DNA of 56,273 nt. Origin: an uncultured Clostridia bacterium. GTDB lineage: Bacteria > Bacillota > Clostridia > Christensenellales > Borkfalkiaceae. A program made the position numbers and the translations under genes. This document shows positions 17,933-27,494 of this stretch, piece after piece. Location: the NCBI GenBank assembly GCA_947587085.1, contig CANPXX010000003.1:1-56273 (forward strand). Direction: 5' to 3'. Positions within the stretch are counted from its first letter, which is position 1. Each line of letters opens with the position of its first letter. A model generated the notes under the pieces. It was not told the origin of the DNA. It worked only from the letters and a program-made list of their open reading frames with translations, and ran no database searches.

Positions 17933-19993
17933 TCAGTCCCCGAACAGGAACGCCCCCGCGTGCCCCTCCTCCGCTCGGATGCGGAGAACGCCGTCCTCCG
18001 CCGTGTAGGAAAGATCGGTGAACGCGTCCGCGAGCCGCCCGACGACGGGAAGCTCCACGTCCTTCGCGTCCTTGAAGAAGTGTACGATGACGAGACGACG
18101 CCCGCCGTACTCCTTCACATACACCTGCCGCCCCGTCGGCATGCGGTAGTATTCCACGTCGCAATCCACCGAAACGATGTCGCCGCGGCGCACGATCTCC
18201 TTCACTGAGGAATAGAACTCCAAGCCGCGCCGTATGAGACCGATCTTCTCCTTCGGGCGCCCGATGTCGCCCGAGAGGCAGATGCGCCCCATCATCGCCG
18301 CGCACAGCGAATAGATCGTGCGGGCGTCGCTCTCGTTCTTGCGGAGGACGACCCAGATCTGCGACTGCCGTGCGGGGACCACGCGGCTCACGTTCGCCGC
18401 CACGAGGGGAATCTCCGCGCATTCGTGCGCGTCCGAGAAGGAGCACATGGAGACCTTGCTCATGCGGAGCGGCTCGATGCGGCTCCCGCCCGAGGCGCAG
18501 TTTTCGAGGACGATGCCCTTGACCTCCTCGCGCAGATGGTCCAGCCAGCCGAGGCTCTCCTCCGCGAGCTGTCTGCCCCCCTCTCCGAGGGAGGGAGTGC
18601 CGTCGGGAAGGTCGCACCCGAGACCGATGCTGTCGTTATAGTCGATTTTGAGATATTTGAATCCGTTGTCGCGCAAGAAGTAGGTCATCTTGCCGTCGAG
18701 ATAGCGCTTGACCTCCGCAAGGCGCAGATCGAAGAACCGTCTGTTCTTGCAGGTGAGGACGGTCCCGTCGCGGCGGACGAAGGCGTTCTTGCACGCGAAC
18801 ACGTCGCTGTCCCGCCCCGCGATCTCGAATTCGAACCAGATGCCCGCCTTCATGCCGTGCGCCTCGATCTTCTCCACCACCCGCTTCATGTCGGGGAAGA
18901 TCTCGGGATTGACGTTCCAATCGCCGATGGCGTTGCACCAATTCCGATCCATCGGCTTGTACCAGCCGCTGTCGATGACGAAGTAGGAGACGGGCAATCC
19001 TTGAAGCGCTTTGAGCTGTTTTTCGATCTTCGCCTCGCTCGGGTTCCCCCACGTTGCGCAATACTCGTTATAGAGGACGGGCATGCTCTCCTCGGTTTCG
19101 GGGACTTCGAGACGGTGGTCCGCCTCGTGGACGAGCGCGTTGCAGACGGCGTTCACGCCGCCCCGCTTCAAGCAGAAGCGCGCCATGTGCGTGGTGAACG
19201 ACCCGCCCGCGGGGATCTCCTTGCGCCAGTGCCCGAATTCATAGTCGGCGAGCCCGCCCGAAAGCGCGCACGTCTCCTTTTCCTCGTACACTTCGAGCTG
19301 CCACGAGAAGGGCGCTTCGAGCTGTACGCCGAGCGTGACGCCCGCGGCGGCGTCCTCGATCGCCGCGAACGGGAAATAGCCGCGGTTCGCCATGCTCCCC
19401 ACTTCTCCCCAGCGCTCAACCTTGACGCCGTAGCGCCCCCAGCTCATATCCAGCCCGAGGGCGGAGAAGGGTTCCGATTTGAGGCGGCACTCGCGCGACC
19501 ATGCGCTCGTCATGCGGTGGAGCGTGAGCCCCGCCGTCGTCGAAGCGCCCCGCGAGAGCGCGCCGATGCCGCTTAGCGAGAAGGAGGAGAGATGTTCGAG
19601 GGTGCGCGGTCCCTTGGTGTGGTTCTCATAGCGCACGTTCACCGTGAATACGCCCGTCACGCGGTCGTAATTGAGGCGGTGGATATATTCGTTGCCCGCG
19701 CCGTCGGTGAGATAGGTGTTGAGCACGCCGCTCGAAAAATGCACCTGCTTCACCACTTTGAGCACGGTCGCCGCGCGGTTGCGCATCGTCACGCCGCGGG
19801 TGTAGTCGATGAGGGAATCGTCCCCCTTGAACGCGACCTGCACGAGGCTGTCGCAATGCAGCTTCTTGGGGTCCACCTCCGCGTCCGCGGGATAGACCGC
19901 AAGCCCGACCGTCGTCGTCTTTTCATGCCCCTCGACGGGGGATTCGACATAGTACACGGCGACGTCGCCGAACACATATTTTTTGAAAAACAT
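17933..19993 (-). CDS. GH36 alpha-galactosidase-type
   Basis: FVIDSGWY, GIWFEFEIAG, YLKIDYNDSIG, ENCASGGSRIEPLRMSKVSMCSFSDAHE. Confidence 0.88.
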   Translation of the reverse strand: MFFKKYVFGDVAVYYVESPVEGHEKTTTVGLAVYPADAEVDPKKLHCDSLVQVAFKGDDSLIDYTRGVTMRNRAATVLKVVKQVHFSSGVLNTYLTDGAGNEYIHRLNYDRVTGVFTVNVRYENHTKGPRTLEHLSSFSLSGIGALSRGASTTAGLTLHRMTSAWSRECRLKSEPFSALGLDMSWGRYGVKVERWGEVGSMANRGYFPFAAIEDAAAGVTLGVQLEAPFSWQLEVYEEKETCALSGGLADYEFGHWRKEIPAGGSFTTHMARFCLKRGGVNAVCNALVHEADHRLEVPETEESMPVLYNEYCATWGNPSEAKIEKQLKALQGLPVSYFVIDSGWYKPMDRNWCNAIGDWNVNPEIFPDMKRVVEKIEAHGMKAGIWFEFEIAGRDSDVFACKNAFVRRDGTVLTCKNRRFFDLRLAEVKRYLDGKMTYFLRDNGFKYLKIDYNDSIGLGCDLPDGTPSLGEGGRQLAEESLGWLDHLREEVKGIVLENCASGGSRIEPLRMSKVSMCSFSDAHECAEIPLVAANVSRVVPARQSQIWVVLRKNESDARTIYSLCAAMMGRICLSGDIGRPKEKIGLIRRGLEFYSSVKEIVRRGDIVSVDCDVEYYRMPTGRQVYVKEYGGRRLVIVHFFKDAKDVELPVVGRLADAFTDLSYTAEDGVLRIRAEEGHAGAFLFGD

Positions 19994-20046
19994 ATCTCCT
20001 CACGCGGGCGAACCCGCCGCAAGGGCGGGATTCCCCTCTCTATTAT

Positions 20047-20072
20047 TCGGGGGCGGCAAAACGCCGCCCCCG
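20047..20072. other. Intercistronic GC hairpin between araA and GH36 genes
   Basis: cgggggcggcaaaacgccgcccccg, 10 bp stem, no U-tract on either strand. Confidence 0.6.
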
Positions 20073-20085
20073 TTCCGTTCGCCGT

Positions 20086-21546
20086 TTATCTTCTCGTCTT
20101 CCAGACCGCGTCCGACCACATGAGCTTTTCCTTGAAGGAATTGATCTCGGTGTGCTCGTCGATGAGCACCACTTCGACGCCCCACATGTTGCCGAGATCG
20201 ACCATCTGCTGTGCCGTGACCACGGACGAGACCACGGTGTGATGGGCGCCGCCCGCATAGATCCACGCCGCAACGCCGTCCTTGAAGTTGGGCTGATACT
20301 TCCACATCAGTCCGCCGACGGGCAGATTGGGCATCTTATGGGGATATTTCACGAGCTCGATCTTCTGCACGATGAGGCGCATCCTGTCGCCCATGTCGAT
20401 CATGGATACGGCGACCGCCTCGGGTGCGGAGATGCCCTCGAACACGAGACGGGCGGGATCGCTCTTTCCGCCGATGCTGAGAGGGTGTACCTGAATCTCA
20501 GGCTTCGTCGCCGCGAACTGCGGGGAAACTTCGAGCATGTGCGCGCCGAGGCAGAGCCCGTCTTTCAGATCGTAGGTGTAGTCCTCCATGAGCCCCGTGC
20601 CCTTCTGGTCCGCCATGTACTGCATGACGGCGCCGAGCGCGGCGATCTTCCAATCGCCCTCCGCGCCGAAGCCGAAGCCCTTGCTTTGCAGGTCCTGGAT
20701 GGCGAGCCCGGGGAGCTGGTTCATGCCGTGGAGCGAGCCGAAGTGATCGACGATGCCGATGTAGCCGCCCTTCTCCTTGCAGAACTTCTCCATCGCGATC
20801 TCGTACTTCGCCTGCTCGCGGACGACATCCACGCGCTTGGTCCCCATCGTGTACTTCTTCGCATACTCCGCCATGAGCGCGTCCACTTCCTTCTCGGTGA
20901 CCGCGTTGATGTATTCGACGAGATCGCCGACGGGATAGTAGTCCACCTGCCAGCCGAGGTTGATGTGCGCGTCGATCTTGTCCCCTTCGGTGACGGCGAC
21001 GTCGCGCATGTTGTCGGAGAAGCGGGCGACCTTCACGCCCTTGGAGAAGGCGTATCCCGCCGCCACCTTGCACCATGCGGCGAGCTCTTTGAGCGCCTCT
21101 TCGTCCTTATAGTACCCGACGATGACCTTGTTGTCCATTCTGAGGCGGGAGACGATGTAGCCGAATTCCCTGTCGCCGTGCGCCGCCTGATTCTCGTTCA
21201 TGAAGTCCATGTCGATGGTGTCGTACGGGAGCTTCTCGTTGTACTGCGTGGCGAAGTGGCACATGGGCTTCTGCAAGATTTTCAACCCCTTGATCCACAT
21301 CTTCGCGGGGGAGAAGGTATGGCACCATGTGATGATGCCGATGCAGTTCTCGTCCGCATTGACCTTCTTCACCGCCTCCACGACCTCGTCCGAGCTCTTG
21401 CAGGTGGTGAGATACTTCACCGTAACGGGCATTCTGGCGCTCACATAGTCCGCCATCTCCTGCGAATGCTGCGCCACGTGCGCGAGCACGTCGTCGCCGT
21501 ACAGCGTCTGCGAACCTGTGAGCCAATACACTACTTTTTCTTTCAT
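20086..21546 (-). CDS. araA: L-arabinose isomerase
   Basis: WLTGSQTLYGDDVL, CIGIITWCHTFSPAKMWI, IDMDFMNENQAAHGDREFG, GEGDWKIAALGA-like. Confidence 0.97.
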   Translation of the reverse strand: MKEKVVYWLTGSQTLYGDDVLAHVAQHSQEMADYVSARMPVTVKYLTTCKSSDEVVEAVKKVNADENCIGIITWCHTFSPAKMWIKGLKILQKPMCHFATQYNEKLPYDTIDMDFMNENQAAHGDREFGYIVSRLRMDNKVIVGYYKDEEALKELAAWCKVAAGYAFSKGVKVARFSDNMRDVAVTEGDKIDAHINLGWQVDYYPVGDLVEYINAVTEKEVDALMAEYAKKYTMGTKRVDVVREQAKYEIAMEKFCKEKGGYIGIVDHFGSLHGMNQLPGLAIQDLQSKGFGFGAEGDWKIAALGAVMQYMADQKGTGLMEDYTYDLKDGLCLGAHMLEVSPQFAATKPEIQVHPLSIGGKSDPARLVFEGISAPEAVAVSMIDMGDRMRLIVQKIELVKYPHKMPNLPVGGLMWKYQPNFKDGVAAWIYAGGAHHTVVSSVVTAQQMVDLGNMWGVEVVLIDEHTEINSFKEKLMWSDAVWKTRR

Positions 21547-21587
21547 TTCCGTTTACCCCTTTTTTTCTTTTTTGTCACGCCGAAGCG

Positions 21588-22292
21588 TTATTTCTTTTTT
21601 GTCTGCCCATAGTAGGCGTTCTTCCCGTGCTTGCGCAGATAGTGCTTATCCATCATGAATTGGTCGGCGCGCTCCGCGTGCGGGTTGACCGCCTCGGTGA
21701 TCGTTGCCATCTTGGCGACCTCTTCGATGACCGTCGCGTTATACACGGAGTTGTCCGCGTCCTTGCCGAAGGCGAACACGCCGTGGCTCTTGATGAGCAC
21801 GCCCGGTACTTCGAGCGGTTTCAGACTGCAACTGCGGAACTTTTCGATGATGGCGAGCCCCGTGTTCTTCTCGTACTCCCCCTCGATCTCCTCCTTGGTG
21901 AGCGAGCGCGCGCAGGGGATGTCGCCATAGAAGTAGTCGGCGTGCGTGGTGCCGTAGAACGGGATGCTCCGCCCCGCCTGCGCCCACGCCGTCGCATAGG
22001 TGGAATGGGTGTGCGTGACGCCGCCCACCTCGGGGAACGCCTTGTAAAATTCGATGTGCGTGGGGGTATCGGACGAGGGACGAAGGTCGCCCTCCACCAC
22101 CTTGCCGTTGAGGTCCACGACGACCATATCGCTCGCCTTCATGCCGTCGTACTCCACGCCCGACGGCTTAATGACGATGAGCCCGCTCTCGCGGTCGATC
22201 TCAGAGACGTTCCCCCACGTGAAGAGCACGAGATGGTGCTTCACGAGGTCGAGATTCGCCTGCAATACCTTTTCTTTCAATGCTTCCAACAT
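21588..22292 (-). CDS. araD: L-ribulose-5-phosphate 4-epimerase
   Basis: [61 protein letters not shown]. Confidence 0.97.
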   Translation of the reverse strand: MLEALKEKVLQANLDLVKHHLVLFTWGNVSEIDRESGLIVIKPSGVEYDGMKASDMVVVDLNGKVVEGDLRPSSDTPTHIEFYKAFPEVGGVTHTHSTYATAWAQAGRSIPFYGTTHADYFYGDIPCARSLTKEEIEGEYEKNTGLAIIEKFRSCSLKPLEVPGVLIKSHGVFAFGKDADNSVYNATVIEEVAKMATITEAVNPHAERADQFMMDKHYLRKHGKNAYYGQTKKK

Positions 22293-22308
22293 GACGGTCT
22301 CCTCCCGA

Positions 22309-23898
22309 TTATTTTAACGAATGGACTGCTTCCCGCACGATGGGAAGCCCTGCAACATAGCGGTCGCCGAACGCCTCGAACCCTGCGACGTCGGCGGGAT
22401 CGGGCGCGAGAGTCACTCCCTCCTGCCCCGCGAACACGCGCTCGTCGAGATAGTCCTCGAGGCTCTCGCCCTTGCGCTTGGTGATGAGGTAGTTGGCGAG
22501 GATCGCCATGCCCCATGCGCCGCCCTCGCCCGCCGTCTTCATGACGGTGACGGGCGCGTTGATCGCCGCCGCGAGATAGCTCTGCCCCACGCGCTCCGTC
22601 TTGAAGAGCCCGCCGTGCCCCGTGATGCGGTCCAGCTTGACGCCCTCCTCTTTGAGCATGATGTCGCACCCCACTTTGAGGGCGCCGAAAGCGGAATAGA
22701 GATGGCACCGCATGAAATTCGCGAGGTCGAACTTGCTGTCCGCCTTGCGCACGAACAGCGGTCTGCCGTGCTCCACGTTGGTGACGTGCTCGTTGGAGAC
22801 GTAGTTATAGGAGAGCAAGCCGCCGCAATCCTTGTCGCCCGCCTCGGAGGCGAAATACAGGGTATCGTACAGCTTCCACTTGGGGATGTCCACGCCGAGG
22901 AGCTTTGCGAATTCGCCGAACATGTTGACCCAGCCGTTGAGGTCGGAGGTGCAGTTGTTGCAGTGCACCATGCCGACGAGGTCGCCGACGGGCGTGGTGA
23001 CGAGGTCGATCTCGGGATATGCCTTGGAGAGCTCCCGTTCGAGCACGATCATCGCAAACACCGAGGTGCCCGCCGAGACGTTCCCCGTGCGCTTCTTGAT
23101 GGAATTGGTGGCGACCATGCCCGTGCCCGCGTCGCCCTCGGGCGGGCAGAGCGGGATGCCGTATTTGAGATTCCCCGAAGGATCGAGGATGCGCGCGCCC
23201 TCTTGGGTGAGTCTGCCCGCGTCCTCCCCCGCGACGAGAATCTCTGGCAAGATATCCTCCACCTTGAAGGGAACTTTGCCCTTCACGAGGTCGTTGAACT
23301 GTTTGAGCATCACGGGGTTATATTGCTTGGTGACGGGGTCCACGGGGAACATGCCCGACGCTTCGCCGATGCCGATCACCTTTCTTCCCGTTAGGAGCCA
23401 ATGTACATAGCCCTCGAGCGTCGTCTGGAACACGATGTCTTTCACGTGCGGCTCGCCGTCTAAGATCGCCTGATAGAGATGGGCGATCGACCAGCGCGCG
23501 GGGATATGATACCCGAAGAGCTCGGTGAGCCTGTCGCCCGCGTACGCCGCCGTGTTGTTGCGCCATGTGCGGAAGGGAACGAGGAGCCGATCGTCCTTGT
23601 CGAACACCATGTATCCGTGCATCATCGCCGAGAAGCCGATGGCGCCGATCGTGGTGAGCGTGACGCCGTATTTTTCCTTGACGTCCGCCGCCATCTTCGC
23701 ATAGCAATCCTGAAGTCCGCCGACGATATCTTCGAGCGTATACGACCAGATGTTGCCGATGTGGCGGTTCTCCCAATCGTGACTGCCCGACGCGATGGGC
23801 ACGTTGTTCTCGTCCACGAGCACCGCCTTGATGCGCGTGGAGCCGAATTCGATTCCGAGCGCGGTCCTGCCGAGTTCGATGAGCTGTTTTGCTTCCAT
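22309..23898 (-). CDS. araB: FGGY-family carbohydrate kinase, ribulokinase-type
   Basis: [47 protein letters not shown]; first gene of the ara operon. Confidence 0.9.
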   Translation of the reverse strand: MEAKQLIELGRTALGIEFGSTRIKAVLVDENNVPIASGSHDWENRHIGNIWSYTLEDIVGGLQDCYAKMAADVKEKYGVTLTTIGAIGFSAMMHGYMVFDKDDRLLVPFRTWRNNTAAYAGDRLTELFGYHIPARWSIAHLYQAILDGEPHVKDIVFQTTLEGYVHWLLTGRKVIGIGEASGMFPVDPVTKQYNPVMLKQFNDLVKGKVPFKVEDILPEILVAGEDAGRLTQEGARILDPSGNLKYGIPLCPPEGDAGTGMVATNSIKKRTGNVSAGTSVFAMIVLERELSKAYPEIDLVTTPVGDLVGMVHCNNCTSDLNGWVNMFGEFAKLLGVDIPKWKLYDTLYFASEAGDKDCGGLLSYNYVSNEHVTNVEHGRPLFVRKADSKFDLANFMRCHLYSAFGALKVGCDIMLKEEGVKLDRITGHGGLFKTERVGQSYLAAAINAPVTVMKTAGEGGAWGMAILANYLITKRKGESLEDYLDERVFAGQEGVTLAPDPADVAGFEAFGDRYVAGLPIVREAVHSLK

Positions 23899-23918
23899 AA
23901 CTTCCCCCTCTTTTTCAT

Positions 23919-23966
23919 CGTACAATGGTACGGATATATTATAGAATAAAAAACTCGAAATTTCAA
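23919..23966 (-). promoter_or_regulatory. ara operon promoter TTGAAA-17-TATAAT with CGTAC-N4-GTACG operator-like inverted repeat at the start site
   Basis: TTTCAA 23961-23966, ATTATA 23938-23943, cgtacaatggtacg 23919-23932 on plus. Confidence 0.75.
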
Positions 23967-23999
23967 TAGAAAAACCAAAAATAATCGGAGATTTTTTGC

Positions 24000-24037
24000 A
24001 TGAAAAAAGGACGCGGCGCAACACCTTCCGCGTCCCT
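24000..24037 (-). terminator. Intrinsic terminator after mscS
   Basis: Minus strand GGACGCGGaaggtgttgcgCCGCGTCCTTTTTTC. Confidence 0.8.
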
Positions 24038-24048
24038 TTTCGGTCCGA

Positions 24049-24990
24049 TCATTCCTCCTTCGCGTCGTGCACGACGACCTGCGGGAAGGGAACGCTGATG
24101 CCGTTCTCCTCGAACACCGTCTTGATGGCGCCGCGCATCTGCCGCTGTGCCGCGAAGAAGTCGCTCTCCTTGCAGGTCGCGCCGAAGTGAAGATCGACGC
24201 TCGACGAGGCGAGCGCGTCCACGCCGTTGAAGTCGATGTCGCTCAGAAGCGCGGGGCACATCTCCTTGATCTTCCCCTTGTTCGCCTCGAACACCTCCTT
24301 CACGTGCTGCAAATTCTCCTCATAGGGAACGCCCACGATGACGGTGGGATAGGAATCCTTCCTGCTCTGGTTGACGAATACCTTGATGGTGGAATTGTTC
24401 GCCACGCGGATGTCGCCGCTGTAATTGACGAGCGTCGTGTTGCGGATGCCAATCTCCTGCACCGTTCCGCGCCAGCCGTCGATGGTCACGATGTCCCCCA
24501 CCTGAAGGGTGCCGTCGCACACGAGGAACACGCCCGCGACGACGTCGGCGATGAGGCTCTGCATGCCGAGCCCGACGATGAGGGTGAGCACCCCGGCGCC
24601 GGCGACGAGCGCCGCCACGTTGATGCCCCAGACGGCGAGCACCGCAATGGCGCAGACGACCCAGACGACCACCTTCACGAGGCTCTTTACCAGCTTTCCG
24701 ATGGTGAGCCTTCTCGGCGTGCCGCGGAACACCTTGTCGAGCACGATGCAGATGATGAAGAGCACCGCGATCGTGATGAAGAAGATGAGCCCGCTGTTGA
24801 CGATGCACGGGATGAGCGCGAGAATGGCGTTCAGGAAGGGATAGGGCGTGGGATCGGAGACGACCCAGGCGTCCTCCGTAAAGATCTTATCGTAGAACAC
24901 GTACCCGATGACGGCGATCGCCGCGAACACGACGAGAAATACTACGCCCGTGACGAGGGACTTGTTCCCCTTTTTTTGTGTTTTTTCCAT
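24049..24990 (-). CDS. mscS: MscS-family mechanosensitive channel
   Basis: Three TMs, GLGMQSLIADVVAGVFLVCDGTLQVGDIVTIDGWRGTVQEIGIRNTTLVN. Confidence 0.93.
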   Translation of the reverse strand: MEKTQKKGNKSLVTGVVFLVVFAAIAVIGYVFYDKIFTEDAWVVSDPTPYPFLNAILALIPCIVNSGLIFFITIAVLFIICIVLDKVFRGTPRRLTIGKLVKSLVKVVVWVVCAIAVLAVWGINVAALVAGAGVLTLIVGLGMQSLIADVVAGVFLVCDGTLQVGDIVTIDGWRGTVQEIGIRNTTLVNYSGDIRVANNSTIKVFVNQSRKDSYPTVIVGVPYEENLQHVKEVFEANKGKIKEMCPALLSDIDFNGVDALASSSVDLHFGATCKESDFFAAQRQMRGAIKTVFEENGISVPFPQVVVHDAKEE

Positions 24991-25013
24991 GATGTACCTC
25001 CGTTTTCCGTACA

Positions 25014-25042
25014 ATTATAGCGCGGCGGAGTCCCTTTGTCAA
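25014..25042 (-). promoter_or_regulatory. Consensus promoter TTGACA-17-TATAAT for mscS
   Basis: ATTATA 25014-25019, TGTCAA 25037-25042 on plus. Confidence 0.85.
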
Positions 25043-25049
25043 GAATTAC

Positions 25050-25080
25050 ACAAAAAAAACGCCCGCGCGCGCGGACGTTT
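25050..25080 (-). terminator. Intrinsic terminator after spoIVA
   Basis: Minus strand CGTCCGCGcgCGCGGGCGTTTTTTTT. Confidence 0.8.
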
Positions 25081-25091
25081 TTTCGGAGCGT

Positions 25092-26558
25092 TCACAGAAG
25101 GATGCAGATGACGCCTCCCTTCCCCTCGTTGACGATTCTCGTGACCGTCTTTCTCATCTTGCGCCGTACCGTCTCCCCCATCGAGCGGTTCTTGACGTAC
25201 AGCTCCTCGCCGAGCATCTCTTTGAGCGTCTTGCCGAACATGTTGGTGTTCCATGCGCGCTCGGGTTCGGAGGCGAGGTTCTCGCTGAGTTGCTTTACGA
25301 ACGCCTCGCTCTGCTCCTCGTTGCCGAGGGCGGGACGGACTTCCCCGCTCAGATCGACGCGGATGATGTGGTAGCTCGGCGCGTCGGCGTGGAGGTTGAC
25401 CCCCACCCTGCCGCTCTTCTTCACGAGTTTGGGTTCGGAGAGGTTCATCTCCTCATGCTCGGGCGGGACGATGCCGTAGCCGAACTCCTGCGCGTCGGCG
25501 AACGCCTGCCCCACCCGCTCGTACAGCCGCTTCGCCTCGGCGAGCCCTGAGACGAGGGACATGAGCGCAAAGTCGTCGGCGATCTCCTCGCCGCATTGCT
25601 CCCCGAGAACGCGGTAGAACACGCCCTCCTTGGGCTCGATCCTGCAATGCGCCCTGCCCGTGGCGGCGTCCATGGTGACGGAGACGGGCGGCTTGAACTT
25701 GTCGCTCTCCGCAAAGAGGGCGTCGAGCGCGGCGCAATCGCTCATCTTGAAGATCTTGGGCGCGACCGTGCGGATGCCCTCCAACAGCTCCGCGATGAGG
25801 GGAGAATCCGCCTCCAAGACGCGCATCCAATCGGGGATATCCACATCGATGGAGACGACGGGGAATTCATAGAGCACCCGTTCGAGGACGGCGGCGACCG
25901 ACTTGGCGTCGAGCTCCTCCGCGTTGACGGCGACGACGGGGGCGTCGTACTTTTCTTCGAGCTCGGCGCGAAGGGTCTGCGCGCTCTCGGGCTCCCTGCA
26001 ATTGAGGAGCACGACGAAGGGTTTGCCGATCTCTTTGAGTTCGCGGACGGTCCGTTCCTCCGCCCGCTCATAGGCGGAGCGGGGAAGTTCCGCGACGGAG
26101 CCGTCCGTCGTGACGATGACGCCGATGGTGGAATGGTCGCGCACCACGCGGCGGGTCCCCTCCTCCGCCGCTTCGCCGAAGGGGACGGGCGTTTCGCTCC
26201 ACGGCGTTTTGACGAGGCGGGGCGCGCCGTCCTCCTCGAAGCCCGCCGCCCCCTCGACGGGGAAGCCCACGCAATCGATGAGGCGCACCCGCGCGACGGC
26301 GTTCTTCACCTTGATCTCCGCCGCCTCCTCGGGCACGAACTTGGGCTCGGTGGTCATGACCGTCTTGCCCGCCGCGGACTGCGGAAGCTCGTCGGTGAAG
26401 CGCTTCTTCTTGGCGCCCGAGATGCCGGGGAGCACGAGCTCCTGCATGAATTTTTTGATGAACGTCGATTTGCCCGTGCGGACGGGTCCCACCACGCCGA
26501 TGAAGATATCGCCGCCCGTGCGCTGCGCCACGTCCTCGTACACGCTGAAAGTTTTCAT
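25092..26558 (-). CDS. spoIVA: Stage IV sporulation protein A
   Basis: FSVYEDVAQRTGGDIFIGVVGPVRTGKSTFIKKFMQELVLPGI, TDELPQSAAGKTVMTTEPKFVP. Confidence 0.98.
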   Translation of the reverse strand: MKTFSVYEDVAQRTGGDIFIGVVGPVRTGKSTFIKKFMQELVLPGISGAKKKRFTDELPQSAAGKTVMTTEPKFVPEEAAEIKVKNAVARVRLIDCVGFPVEGAAGFEEDGAPRLVKTPWSETPVPFGEAAEEGTRRVVRDHSTIGVIVTTDGSVAELPRSAYERAEERTVRELKEIGKPFVVLLNCREPESAQTLRAELEEKYDAPVVAVNAEELDAKSVAAVLERVLYEFPVVSIDVDIPDWMRVLEADSPLIAELLEGIRTVAPKIFKMSDCAALDALFAESDKFKPPVSVTMDAATGRAHCRIEPKEGVFYRVLGEQCGEEIADDFALMSLVSGLAEAKRLYERVGQAFADAQEFGYGIVPPEHEEMNLSEPKLVKKSGRVGVNLHADAPSYHIIRVDLSGEVRPALGNEEQSEAFVKQLSENLASEPERAWNTNMFGKTLKEMLGEELYVKNRSMGETVRRKMRKTVTRIVNEGKGGVICILL

Positions 26559-26613
26559 AATCGCCTCCGCGCAAATGCTTTGCTATGTTACCATATGTCG
26601 AAGGCGGGAAAGT

Positions 26614-26644
26614 TATGAAAGAAAAATCGTCCCCGAAGGGACGG
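26614..26644 (-). terminator. Intrinsic terminator after HEAT-like gene
   Basis: Minus strand CGTCCCttcGGGGACGATTTTTC. Confidence 0.75.
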
Positions 26645-26651
26645 GAACGGT

Positions 26652-27485
26652 TTAAGCGTCTGTTTTTTTCCGCATGAGCTCTTCGGCGCCCTGCTGTTCG
26701 GCGAGGATCTCGCGGTAGTACGGGTCGTCCGAAAAATCGCGCGGGCGGGTGTACTCCCCGCCGAGCGCCTCGATGGCGTACCGCAATTCCTGAAATTCGA
26801 GGAAGTTGATGTCGTCGCGGTCGATGGTCTCCAAGAGATAGGGAAGCGCACGCGGGTCGCCGTACGCGGCGAGATAGCTCGCGCGCATGGGGAGCTCCTC
26901 CCCGCTCTCGCGGAACGCCCGCAGGAGAATCGCGAACACGCGCTCCTCCCGCTCCTTACAGCGCGATAAAATTTCGAGCATGAGCTCGGGGCGGACGCCG
27001 CGCGCATAGAGATCGAGGGCGCGCTCCTTGGCGAGGTCGGCGCCGCTTTTGAGCTGTTCGCACGCCGCCTCCGCCACGTCCTCGTCCCCACCCTCCTCCA
27101 AGAGGTCGAAATAGGCGTCGAACGCGCGGGGGTCGTCCCCCGCCAGATTGACGGCAAGGGTGGCTATCTCCGCGTCCTTGGAGCGGATGAGCCCGATGAG
27201 CGCCTGCGGGCACTTCCTCCCCTCCAGCTCGTTGCACAGAAAATCGGGCACGGGAACGCCCTCGGTGCAATAGGTTTGGAGCGCCTCGACGAGCTCGTCG
27301 TCCGTCATGGCGGCGAAATACCCCTTGGGCGTGTTCTTCGCGCGGGGGATGAAGGTGTCGCCGAACTGTTTATAGAGCTTGGGGATGATGTTCTCCCACT
27401 GCTTTTCGGTGTACTTGCCCGCATTGAGCCGCATGTATTCGGCAAGTTTTTCGTCAAAGAGACCGTCGAAATCGATGAGTTTCAT
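26652..27485 (-). CDS. HEAT-repeat-like hypothetical protein
   Basis: 277 aa, helical repeats (CPQALIGLIRSKDAEIATLAVNLAGDDPRAFDAYFDLLEEGGDEDVAEAACEQLKSG). Confidence 0.65.
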   Translation of the reverse strand: MKLIDFDGLFDEKLAEYMRLNAGKYTEKQWENIIPKLYKQFGDTFIPRAKNTPKGYFAAMTDDELVEALQTYCTEGVPVPDFLCNELEGRKCPQALIGLIRSKDAEIATLAVNLAGDDPRAFDAYFDLLEEGGDEDVAEAACEQLKSGADLAKERALDLYARGVRPELMLEILSRCKEREERVFAILLRAFRESGEELPMRASYLAAYGDPRALPYLLETIDRDDINFLEFQELRYAIEALGGEYTRPRDFSDDPYYREILAEQQGAEELMRKKTDA

Positions 27486-27494
27486 CTCTTCCTC

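Noticed and set aside
20047-20072. Hairpin considered as terminator splitting the ara/GH36 operon
   Set aside because: No U-tract on the minus strand; kept only as an intercistronic hairpin.
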